Source: Protostelium mycophagum (lineage: Eukaryota > Evosea > Variosea > Protosteliida > Protosteliaceae). From it: DNA of 23,256 bases. Both the position numbers and the translations under genes were made by a program. The notes beneath the pieces were generated by a model. It had not been told where the DNA came from and searched no databases. It saw only the letters and a program-made list of their open reading frames with translations. The stretch lies in NCBI GenBank assembly GCA_002081555.1, contig MZNV01000301.1, positions 1 through 23,256 of the forward strand. The letters run 5' to 3'. Shown piece by piece: positions 11,347 through 21,564 of the stretch (position 1 is its first letter; the number at the start of each line of letters is the position of its first letter).

Positions 11347-12468
11347 ATGGCCACTCGTCCAAAAGCTTTCGTTTATAGAGGACCTCGGAACACCGATGCG
11401 AACGTGGATGGACTCCCAGAGGCGGCCGCAGATCTTCTAAAAAGTTCTCCCATTGGGTGAAAGAGATCGGAACAAACAGGAAATGAATAATCTTTTTCAG
11501 ATTTGATGTCGAATTTGTAGGACCGAATGAGAATAGAGATATCAATCCCCAAACATTAGATCCGAAAGAGGTGTCACTTTTGTTGTTCCCTGGTGGAGGA
11601 GGTGATATCTGTTTAATGTATAGCATTGGTTCACTGATCGAAACAGATCTAAATCCTGCTTGGAGGCATGTGAAGAAGTATGGAGATGCAGTGAGGAAAT
11701 ACGTTAAGAATGGGGGACACTACATCGGCATCTGTTTAGGTGACATTCTTACCCATTATCTCCTGATTCACCTTCTATAGGCGCTTACTACGCTGGTTCG
11801 GATCCTGGATTCGGATTGCTTCAAATGAAAAGTGATACTGATCAATACATCACATCGGCCAGATCAAGCATAAGGACTGAAGAGGACACTGTCGTACAAG
11901 TGGATTATCATGAAACACATGGAGCACCGGCCGTAAAGAGGTGGTTGTACTTCCAAGACGGTGCCGTTCTAAACCTGTCCAAAAAGAGTTTAGAAGTTGC
12001 CACAATCCTCGCGAGGTGCTCTCCATCCTTACTCGCTTGATCATCAAAATGACATCTCCCACAGATACAGCAGCAATAAGCAGGTCGCCGCTGCAGTTCT
12101 GCCGTATGGAGAAGGAAGAGTTGGGCTCATCGGTCCTCATCCTGAAGCTGATGAGACATGGTGTGAGTGTCTGTTGTTATTTCTACTTGCTTTATTTTAG
12201 ATTTGAATTTTTTTACTGAAAGCACGGTTCCATACCGTATTTCTTTGCGGTTATTACCGCACATAAGGAACAAATCATTTCGTGCGATGAACTATTCAAT
12301 TGTGATATTGTAAATTTTTTTAATTTCAATATTTATCATCAAATTTACATCGTTGTAGATACAGAAGGGATACCGAAGAACCCAGAGGGTATACAGTTTG
12401 ACATCGGCCATCGCCTCATCGAGGTGGTGCACAAAGGAGCTGAAACAATATGTACAGAGGGGTTATAA
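11347..12468 (+). CDS. Stand-alone BPL_N-domain protein (class I amidotransferase fold)
   Basis: Five exons (11347-11456, 11501-11739, 11781-12015, 12065-12162, 12359-12468) give 263 residues. The protein matches the domain found at the N-terminus of fungal biotin-protein ligases: VYRGP near the start, FPGGGGD, the nucleophile elbow GICLG followed by AYYAGSDPGFGLL, and GLIGPHPEADETW near the end. The Cys in GICLG is where class I glutamine amidotransferase-like proteins carry their nucleophile, so an enzymatic role is likely but the reaction is unknown. No biotin ligase catalytic domain follows; the stop is in the next exon and the helicase begins about 130 bp downstream. The last intron (12163-12358, 196 nt) ends in CGTTGTAG and contains a CGGTTATTACCG palindrome. 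The start at 11347 is the first ATG and lies just before the conserved VYRGP. Confidence 0.85.
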
Positions 12469-12600
12469 ATATTTTTAATTCTCTGGAAGTCTTGTCGTCC
12501 ATCCGGGTTTTCGTCTTCTATTTGTTATTGTAGAAGGTCGTTGTAGATTTATATTGAAAGTGGAGGTGTTTTGGCGAAGTCGGCGGTCGCATTGTATACA

Positions 12601-15600
12601 ATGAGCCGGTCAGCACGTCTTACAGGTGGGGGTGACCATCGTGAATCTTTGTTTTCTCACAGCTGGAGCAGTGTGGCCACTGAAGGCATGATGCACGCCT
12701 TCTTGGTTGCAAAACAAGCGGTTATTGTTGAAGAAATAAAATATTAAAAATAATAATAAGATTGGGAAATTTCGTGGTTGTCTACACTGGCCCTTCTTGG
12801 CCATCTCAAAACAGATCACAAACATCGGAATGAAAACCGTCATTAAGAATGGAAAGAAGAGAAGTGCCAGAGCCGAAAAGAATGCCAGGAAGAGAGCAAG
12901 AGTATGTTGTCACCTGATTGTTTTGATCTAACCAATACAGCTCTCCGGGATCAATGGAACCCTTGAAAAAGAGCTTTTAGACGAGATCAATGAAGAGAGT
13001 ATGCTAAGATTGATCATTGTCAATCTGAGAAATGTAGTTGAACAAAAATCGACCCCTGTTGGTAAGCCACAGGAGGACATAGCCCAGCAGTTGTCACTCG
13101 CCCTCTCAAAATTCGGTCATAACAATTCGAAAAAGGCAAAAATGGCAGAGCCAGCGGAAATTAAGAGCTCTAAAGAAGAAGAGAGTGAAGAAGATGATGA
13201 TGAAGAAAAGGAAGAAAGTGAAGAGAGTGAAGAGGATGAAGAAGGTGAGTGGATGATCTCTGATCAAATCACAAGATCTCATTCCTGGAAATGATCCAAG
13301 ATGCATTCTCATTCTGACTAATGCAGACCTCTTCAGTGATCTCAAAAAAGTCGATCACACGATTCAAGCGGCCATAAAACAAGAATTCAAATTCAAAAAA
13401 ATGACGCCCGTTCAAGCGCTGACGATTCAAGATTCACTCTCCGGAACTGACTGGTGATCTCAACACTTCTTCCCATTTTTAAAAATTTCTGACAACTCGA
13501 ATTTCTTCGAGAAATAATATACATAAATAATAATATAATAATAATATAAATAAATAATAAATATTAGTTTGGCACAGGCGAAAACAGGTACTGGAAAAAC
13601 TCTTGCTTTCTTAGTCCCCGCGATGCAAAACATCATCAACAAAAAGTCAAAAGATCCCTCCCACATCAGTGTCCTCATCATCTCCCCAACTAGAGAAGTG
13701 AGGAAAATGCATCATGGCGTCATCCTCGTACTTTTTATTTTTCCGAGAATTCTCTGAAATATCTGAAATATCACTGAAATCTCCAGCTCTCTTTGCAAAT
13801 CGCCACAGAAGCGCGTCAACTGGCTTCTCATCGCTCAGACATATTCGTACAGACCGCAATTGGAGGTAGCAGCACCACAACAGAGACCGATAACCTGTTA
13901 AGAAGGCCGTGTCAGATCCTCGTGGCAACACCTGGAAGATTGAAGGTAAAAAAATTTAAAAGTTTAAAACTCACAATTGAAATTTATTCAAGACAAAATC
14001 TCGCCAAAAATTTTTTTTGAACTTTCAAAAACATTTTAAAAAAATTGAAAATCTAATTCATTCAAGACAAAATAGGCAAAAATCTGTCACTTTTTTCAAT
14101 GTGAAGAAAAATATTTCCAAACTTGACCAAAAAATCATTGTTATATGTATAAGATGTTCACTTGAATTTCAATGGATCTCTGAACATTTTCAGGAACATT
14201 TACAGGATCCTAAAATCAAAGCGAGATTATCAGGAGTAAATACTTTTGTGCTTGATGAAGCAGACAGGTAATTTATATTATTTTAATTACATCCATCGAT
14301 TTTTCGGTTACTCAACCATAACATTTATTTTAATCTTTTTCAAAATGGAGATTTTCATTTGAAAATGTTCTGTACATCTTTCTTTTATTGGGGTGGAACG
14401 TCACTGATCTAAAAATAGACTCTTGGACATCGGTTTTCTACCGGCAATAAAATCGATTCATGCGGCCCTACCTGATAGACAAAAAAACAAAAGGCAGACG
14501 CTTTTATTCTCTGCAACAATCTCAAACGAAGTCGAAGAAATCGCCAAGATTGTACTACTTCCAGGTGAAATTTCCACGAAATTTCGCGTCGTCTTCGAAC
14601 GATTGTTTTGGAAAGTTCACTGAAAGTTCCAGGCCATCGTCGTGTATCTACAATCGCACCCACGGAAGTATTGACTCATGAAGAAACCCAACAATATCAC
14701 GTGACCTGTTCTTTTGAACACCAGCACCCCGCGCTCTTAGCCGTACTTCACAAAGAGCAAGAGGAGATTCCCGGTAATCCTCATCGAAATTTCGCTGAAA
14801 AATGACGCGTTGTAGACACGTTTAAAGCTGTGGTGTTTTTCAACACTGCAAGGGGGGCAGCTCTGGCTTTTGACGTCTTTAACTATATTGGTATTCTTTT
14901 TTCCTCATCTACAATGCTGTAAATTCGTATTCTATACTTGAAAATGATCACAATCTCCCAGAAAAATGTACATCTACAACGATGTAGATCTGAAATCTAT
15001 AGCCTTGAAAAAAAAGACCGTCAATTATTTCGAACTGCACTCCAGAATGTCTCAATCTGCAAGGACAAGAGCTTCTGAGGCATTTCGTGCCACCACAACG
15101 GGTATTTTGATATGCTCTGACGTCATGGCACGTGGCATGGATTTTCCCAACGTGACACATGTCATGATGGTGAGAAATTTTCCACGAAAATTCTCGTCAG
15201 GTCCTCGCCGCAACGATGTGACAATGTCTTTTGGATTTCTGCGATTTATTTGACCGCCAATTTATTCGAGTGCAAAATTGATGTATTTCTTTTGTTTGAT
15301 TGTTCTACTCAGGTGGGTCAACCCGCGTCCAAGGAGCAGTACATACACAGGGTCGGAAGAACCGGAAGGGCAGGACAAGCAGGGAAGGGTGTTCTATTTT
15401 TAGATCCTGTGGAGCAAAAATGGCGCGAATCACTCATCAACTTGCCCATGCAACCTTATCCTGAAGAAGACAAGATTCAAAAAGAGGTAGAAATATCCTG
15501 GAAATTTAGATGGAATTTCCAGGATATTAAGAGTTGTAGATACCAAGCTGGAAGAAACTGGTGAATAATGCCATGTCGTCAGTTGCGGTAGAGAAGCGTG

Positions 15601-15962
15601 AGGCTGCTTATGTCTCGTGGCTTGGCTATTACCGTGGCGCTCTTAACGTGAGTTTGACGTCAAAAGCATAACATGACGTCATCATAGATACCACCCCCGA
15701 GTATTGTGGCAGCAGCGAACAAATACGCTCTCAACGCTCTATGCTTTCAGAGAACACCTCCCTTTGTAAGACTACTCATTCTGAGACTTGTGTAACCAAC
15801 TCACTTTAACAGCCAAGAGAGGCATTGTCCAAAGCGAGGCTGCAGGAGGTCGCTCATTTGCTCAATGTCGTAGACGGCCCAAAGAAGGCTCCTCCAAAGA
15901 GGAAGCTTCCTCCACAGCAGCAGAAGAAAATCCAACAGAAAATGCAAAAGAAAAAGAGATAA
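12601..15962 (+). CDS. DEAD-box ATP-dependent RNA helicase, Mss116-like
   Basis: Fifteen exons give 697 residues if translation starts at 12601; ATG 12830 is an alternative that drops 63 residues. All core motifs are present: MTPVQ (Q motif), AKTGTGKT (Lys241; motif I), SPTREL (Ia), TPGRL (Ib), DEAD 348-351 (II), SAT 383-385 (III), ARGMDFPNV (V) and HRVGRTGRAG (VI, from 540). The order and the MDFPNV form recall Mss116-type helicases that remodel mitochondrial introns and RNPs. The longer start gives a Ser/Arg-rich leader compatible with mitochondrial import, but this is weak. Before the core lies an acidic stretch of Glu/Asp (exon 12941-13244); the tail is a Lys/Gln-rich basic segment ending QKMQKKKR, likely an RNA-binding extension. 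Introns range from 39 to 248 nt; two end in GTTGTAG (14815 and 15539). A nucleolar role is also possible. Confidence 0.9.
13516..13567 (+). repeat. A/T microsatellite in a helicase intron
   Basis: Runs of ATAATAATA and AAATAAATAA units occupy the 3' half of intron 13454-13567, directly before the ATTAG acceptor. Low-complexity sequence only. Confidence 0.7.
15492..15528 (+). repeat. Perfect 15-bp inverted repeat filling a helicase intron
   Basis: Within the 53-nt intron 15487-15539, bases 15492-15506 are perfectly complementary to 15514-15528, with a 7-nt loop. The stem would leave little but the splice sites unpaired. The arms contain GGAAATTT, close to the GAAATTTC word iterated in other introns here. 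Confidence 0.85.
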
Positions 15963-16075
15963 ATTATATCTTTGCATCTACAACGAGCCATTTCCAAATT
16001 TATTCAGGCATTAATTATTGATCACCAACGTCATCAATTGTTAGCTCCTTTCTGAACACTTAGAACCTGATATAG

Positions 16076-16943
16076 ATGAATATAATAGAAATATTTGTTG
16101 ATGATCAGGACAGAGCAGGCTGCGATGAAGAGAAGTCTGACGTTTGTCCGTCCTTCCAGCAGAGACTGAAGGTAAGTGATTAAGATGTTATTTTAGGCTT
16201 CTCATCGACACAGATCACGAACCGCTCCACGTAAGCGTCCAAAATTGTCTTTTGTCATGACGGCTGAGTGATCGACAGGTTGGCCCCTGTGTTCGCTGTC
16301 CCTGCTTCTCGCAGCGGCAATGCCAACCCGATTTCCCACTTTGTGAAGATCCTCTCTCGTGGTACACCTCTGATCTTCTTCATCAATCATTCCAATGACG
16401 CTGCAGTTGCCAGAAGACCAGGATTATTTTTGGTTAGAGGTTCCCGTGTGGCGCAGCTCATCGACCGACTCCAGAACCCACCAGGTTGGATGCAACTAGA
16501 AGCCACTATCTTTCTAATTCTGCTCAGGACCGAACGCCAAGGAGGAACAATACTCACCGCACGACATAGCTGGAGTCATTAAGGCCTACATCAGAAGCCT
16601 TCCTCCGGTGCTCATCTACGCCAGGCCCACCTTTGGCAGTATTCAGCAGGTGACGTCATCACGGTCGAGATTTCGTCTTGACCTTTTCAAGGCCCTCTGG
16701 ACTCTCCCAAAAGGACAGAAGGACATCCTCATCTCCATCGCGAGGCTCTTTCTAGAAGTGTGCAAAAACCAAGAAATTAATATGATGACCCCAAAAGAGT
16801 TGGCGCTGCACGTCTGGCATTGCTTCTTCTTCTCTCAACACGATGAGGAGAAAATGAGGCGAAGACAGCAGGTGGCCTTTCTTGTTCAAGGTTCTAAATG
16901 GCTGACATGGAAAGGTGATACAGGTGATGATCGCGAGAGCTGA
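16076..16943 (+). CDS. Small RhoGAP-domain protein, probably catalytically dead
   Basis: Six exons (16076-16171, 16214-16230, 16279-16361, 16407-16484, 16528-16649, 16692-16943) give 215 residues: a short acidic lead and one RhoGAP domain. Family signs are VFAVP, the helix with RVAQLIDRLQ, HDIAGVIKAYIRSLPPVLI and the following LPKGQ...FLEV helix. The arginine finger position, normally GLFR or GIFR, reads GLFL (Leu74), and the supporting Asn of LPxxN is Gln141; the usual APNLL segment is also gone. It may bind Rho GTPases without stimulating them. The second exon has only 17 nt. It follows the helicase by 113 bp on the same strand and is convergent with the ABC gene 96 bp away. The short final tail could contain a 33-nt intron; leaving it unspliced keeps the same frame. 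Confidence 0.8.
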
Positions 16944-17039
16944 TGATTTCATGTGAAATCCTGAAAAGATTTTATAATAAATGCATCGAAATTATTATTT
17001 TTTGGACTGTCAACGAGATCATGATCATCTACTTTATGA

Positions 17040-20000
17040 TCACAATTCTCTGGTCTGTAGAGTGACGAGTTGGTGGAATATTCCATTCTGTATAGACATC
17101 AACTCGTCAAAAGACCCACTCTCGGCCACCTTCCCAGCGCTAATCACACAGATCTGACTCGCGTGTCGAATCGTGCTGAGTCTATGCGCGATCACTGTAA
17201 TTGTTCAGGAAAAATCGATGAAATTTCGAAGAAATACCTATCACGGTTCTTCCAACCATCAACCTCTCCAACGCTTGTTGGATCAGATATTCACTCTCTA
17301 CAACCAGTCAAAATAATGTTGGAGCGTGCTTTGTTGGAATTTCGGTGAAATCTCACCTGCGTCAAGGGCAGAAGTTGCCTCATCCAAAATTAGAACTTTG
17401 GGGTTCTACAACGAGTTAAAAGATATTGAATAGCTGTGTAGGTCGTCGAAGATAATTACCTTCAATAAAGCCCTGGCAATTGCGATTCTCTGTGCCTGTC
17501 CACCAGAAAGAGCTCTTCCTTTTGCTCCGACCATCGTCTCATAACCTTGGCTAAAGCCCATGATGAAATCTATTCAAGTTAATGACCGCAATCGCTGTAC
17601 TAATTAACGTGAATTCTTGCGAGAAGGTATTTGGAGAAGTAAAGATCGCATATCACGTTACTTACCGTGAGCGTTTGCCTCCTTTGCCGCGGCTTCAATC
17701 TCCTCCTGGGATTTGCCTGGGACACCGTAAGCTATATTCTCCGCTAATGTTCCTTGGAACAGTGTGACATCCTGGGAAACCAGTCCGATGTTTTCGCGGA
17801 GCCAGGATGGGTCCAGTGTGGAGATCTCCCTCCCGTCCAACAAAATACGACCTGTACATACGTAAGTGGGTGTTGTAGATGGTCGAATCACGTCAGGATG
17901 AAAATTTATGAAAATTGATTTAGACCTTCTTGGGGCTCGTAAAATCTAGAGATCAAGGCAGAGACTGTACTCTTTCTGAGAAATTTCAGCGAAATTTCCT
18001 CATCACTTGTTCAAACCCACCCGCTTCCCGAAGGGCCCACAAGCGCCAGGACTTTCCCCTCTGGAACCTCAATTGTTACATTATCTAGCACCTAAAAATA
18101 GATTATGCCTCTCATTAAAAGCGTACAGGATGTCCATCTACATCGCAAAAGAAATTTTCCGGAAATTCGACTCACCTTTCGGTCGGGGCGGGTGGGATAC
18201 GTAAACCCCACCTTTTCCAATCTGATTTCTCCCTTAATATGTTCCAACTTGTCATTCCCTGAAAATTCTCAGAATCTTCACACGAAATTCCATGAATTTC
18301 CGAGAAATTTCGAGGAAATCTCACCGTTCTGGGGGATCTCAGGTTTTCTTTCTAATAGTTGAAACACTCTGGTGCTGGCGCCCAGAGCTGTCATGATATC
18401 TCCGTAGAATGATGAAATTCCGGAAATCGAACCCACGGTAGATACGCTGAATTCTCCGGTTAGTTACCGCACATTTTTCATGTCGACAAACCTGTACAAT
18501 AGAAATGACGTCAGCTGTCCTATCGTCATGGCTCCGGTTTGGACAAAGTGGCCCCCGGCACCGAGAATGCTGAGCAACGCAAAGCCCCCCATTATGTGCA
18601 CAGTTGATATGAAAAACCCCGTTGCTAAGATACTGCTGCGTGCAAATCCAAATACCTGCATAGTTGATTCGGTGATCCTCGGTAATGAAGGTGTTTCTTG
18701 ACTTTAAGAAAAATGAAAATGAAATAAATTTTTAAATAAAAAATAATTACCTCATTCACTCGCGATTTGTACAGATCTACTTCTCTATTTTCCTGAAATT
18801 TCCGTGAATTTTCTTTCATAAAACTCGTCGAGATTTCACCTGTACAAAAGACTTGACTGTTCTAATATTAGAAACTCTCTCTTCTGCCACTGCTGTTGTA
18901 GATGCGAGAGCTGCTTGTATACTTTTTGATAGCTTTTTGACATATCTGCCGTAAAACATCGTGCCTAACGTGACCTATGACATCATGAGATTTGTACATG
19001 ATGTCATATAATGTACATGATCGATCCTCATTATTACATTGTCCGAAAAATATATATAAAAGTTTGAAACAAAAACTTACCGGGGGGACGATGGATAGCA
19101 TGATGAGTGTTAATTTTGGAGCTATATATAGCAACAATGCTAATCCCGCCACTCCCTCTACAATCGACTTGAGTCCATTTGCAAGATTGGCCGTCATCAT
19201 CTTTCCGATGATGGCCGTATCACTACTCAATCTGTTGATCAACTCTCCGGTTCTGAGCAATATGAGTGACGTCATCATACTATTTTGATCGTAATAATCA
19301 AAATTCATCTCTGTGCGACCAAGTCGCAATACAAAGTGTACTTGAGTGTAATCCAACATCCTCTAATGTCATAATGTCATCATTTTTACATCATGATGTC
19401 GTCGCCTTGCAATCACATCCGAAAATCCCTCACTTATTTTGGTCGAAAAAGGCGACATCCTGCGCTACCACATTCTGAAATAAACTCTCCCTCAGCCTCT
19501 TTATGATCTTCTCGCTGGCCAAATTGAGGGAAGTGTATCTGAAGAATGTGGCAATCATCTCTACAACAAAGACACTACCGACTCCCGCCATGATCTGAAA
19601 TTTCGATGAGTTTTCCGTGACATTTGGAGGGTATTTGGGAGAGTTTATTTTTTTATTTAAAAAATATAGAGTTCAAAAAATAAATAGTTCACCATCCCAA
19701 GAGTATATGGAGCATTTGGATTTGAGATTGTATCAATAATCACTCCCATCGCTGCTGGTAATGCCAATCGAGCTGCCTTCATCAATAACATGTTATAGAG
19801 ATGCATCGTTGATGAAATCTTGATGCAGTTTAGATTTTGAATAGATTCATCAAGACAGCTTTGTACATACAACCATGGCCAAACAAAAAAGGAGTGTGGC
19901 CATTATCACAAAAAACGTTCAATCATCAAACATCACCTCCAGTTCCAACGAGAAGAGCGATAGCAGCTGTACCAAATAGTTTCCCTTCTGGCTTTGCAAT

Positions 20001-20340
20001 GGTGATCAATTTTCCAAACTCTGCAGCCGGCTTCTCGTCTTTTTTGTCCTTTAATCATATGATCAGAGTGAATCACAGATCGTTCTGATCAAGTCCACAC
20101 CTTGTCAAACATCTCTTCAAAGGCGGGAACAGGTGGCGCCACAAAATTCTTGAATCTCTCATATAAACCTTTTTTTGGCTCTTTTGGTGTGTCTGTGCTG
20201 TATTTCCTCACGGACTGTAATCTGTATGTCGGAGCAGGACCTAGAGGTCTTACGGCTGTCGATGTAAGGGAAGCTCTTAACACCGATCGGTGATGGACAA
20301 CACGTGACACATGTGCATGTTGACGCAGCAGACTCTGCAT
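17040..20340 (-). CDS. Mitochondrial half-size ABC transporter, ABCB10/Mdl1-like
   Basis: Seventeen exons close at 663 residues, the size of ABCB10 or yeast Mdl1. The first exon encodes an Arg/Ser/His-rich leader with no acidic residue for about 50 positions and then RKYST, typical of mitochondrial import. A six-helix transmembrane domain follows, with the [12 protein letters not shown] segment characteristic of the family. The nucleotide-binding domain is complete: GPSGSGKST (Lys462), the Q-loop in VSQD, LSGGQ (560-564), [10 protein letters not shown] (Asp584-Glu585) and the H-loop His616 in IAHR. It should work as a homodimer in the inner membrane exporting from the matrix; the substrate is unknown here, with ABCB10 tied to haem synthesis and Mdl1 to peptide export. 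Two consecutive introns end in GTTGTAG (17406 and 17298). The gene is divergent from the polytopic membrane protein gene. Confidence 0.94.
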
Positions 20341-20688
20341 CGTCCTTTCCTGATAGTTTGGTACTGATTAATGTGTCCGACAATCCGGTCCGAGGATCTC
20401 CAGCTGTGGTCACGTGACCTGCCATACTTCCATCAACAAACGAAACGCAACATGCATCGAAGCGCTCTTGAAGAGCGATTACCTTTTAGAGATATGAAGA
20501 ACCTCACCGTTGTGCTGGTGTCTCGACGAGGTCACAAAGTTCCTTCACTGCCCTCTTTCAAAGACCACGGAAGACTAAAAAATGTCGACAAGGAAACTTC
20601 AACAAAAATCACACTTCACACAAAGCAACATCAACAACATTTAAGAGATATGGGAGCAGATAGCGGACCGGCTTACACCCCCGTCGCC
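20341..20688. promoter_or_regulatory. Divergent spacer, ABC transporter / small membrane protein
   Basis: This stretch separates the two start codons. It contains GTCACGTGAC, a palindromic E-box, at 20409-20418. The frame of the plus-strand gene stays open upstream to ATGs at 20371, 20452 and 20500, so part of this may encode an N-terminal extension with many basic and polar residues. Which start is used cannot be settled from sequence. Confidence 0.4.
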
Positions 20689-21357
20689 ATGAGCGAGGTT
20701 CCAGAGGCAACAACAAGAACTGCTGTGCCTCTTATGGTTCACACATTTTCCGACGAGGAGGAGCTTCTCTACAGAAAGCACGCCCTGGTCTTTTCTATCG
20801 TCGCTTACGTCCAATTGGTGAGTGATTTTCTCATCTGGATTGAAATATGGTGATTAGATTGTCGGAGACGAACCGAGGGGGCAGTCGGAAAAATTGTCAA
20901 GAGGTCTTTGACACCTTTTCAGGCCGTTTCCTTCTTTTTCCTCTTCCAAGGATTTTTAGTCCTCTCCATTTGCAGCATATTCCTCATCTGCTCTGGTCTT
21001 TCTGGTGCCCGCCGCCGTCGCGCCGACCTTCTGACTGGACACTGGGCTTACTCACTGTGGCTCTACATCCTCTCCATCGTCTTTGCCATCTTGTCCATTG
21101 TCCTCGAGCTCAGACTCCCTCTCTCCGTCTTCCTCCTCAACTTCGCATGGTCTATCGTCCAAATCCTCGGCATGAAGTCCTCCAGAGGAATGATCACACT
21201 CATCAGAGCGCAGAGAGAGGCTCTCCCCATCTCTGTCTCTGTTGCTCCTTCTTTCAATGACGAGAAGGTCCAAGCTTACCAGATCCAATTCATTTCCACC
21301 CCTGCTGCTCACGAGATCGACACCGCAGAGTACCCCGGCAACAGCAACAAGCAATAA
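20689..21357 (+). CDS. Small polytopic membrane protein of unknown function
   Basis: Two exons (20689-20817, 20923-21357) give 187 residues from the ATG in GCCATGAG. The frame is open further upstream, so the protein may be longer by up to 106 residues. A short polar N-terminus with an acidic DEEE leads into a long hydrophobic stretch (possibly a two-helix hairpin), a basic ARRRRAD loop, then two more hydrophobic segments divided by LELRLP; three or four membrane spans in total. A polar tail of about 50 residues ends the chain. I do not recognise the family. The 105-nt intron lies inside the first hydrophobic stretch and joins it cleanly, which supports the model. Confidence 0.75.
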
Positions 21358-21564
21358 GTGTACCTTTATATAAAGAAGCTATATTCCTTGCAGATATCAC
21401 ATGATATACTTTCAAATAGTGCCCGTAGTTCTTCAGCTTCTGTTTGCGAGAAATTTATAAAAGCGAGAGTGAAACAAGTGCATTGGTGTCGCTGGTCGTT
21501 TTGGGGTTCACTTTCATTGTGTGGAAATGAATTTCGGAAACAATGTTGGTACATGTACATTCTA
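21358..21564. other. Spacer between convergent genes
   Basis: 207 bp between two stop codons; presumably the 3' untranslated parts of both transcripts. No repeat or RNA gene is seen. Confidence 0.5.

Noticed and set aside
12469-12600. Extra gene between the BPL_N protein and the helicase
   Set aside because: Open frames exist but none with a start, a recognisable motif or a consistent splice plan; more likely 3' untranslated sequence and promoter.
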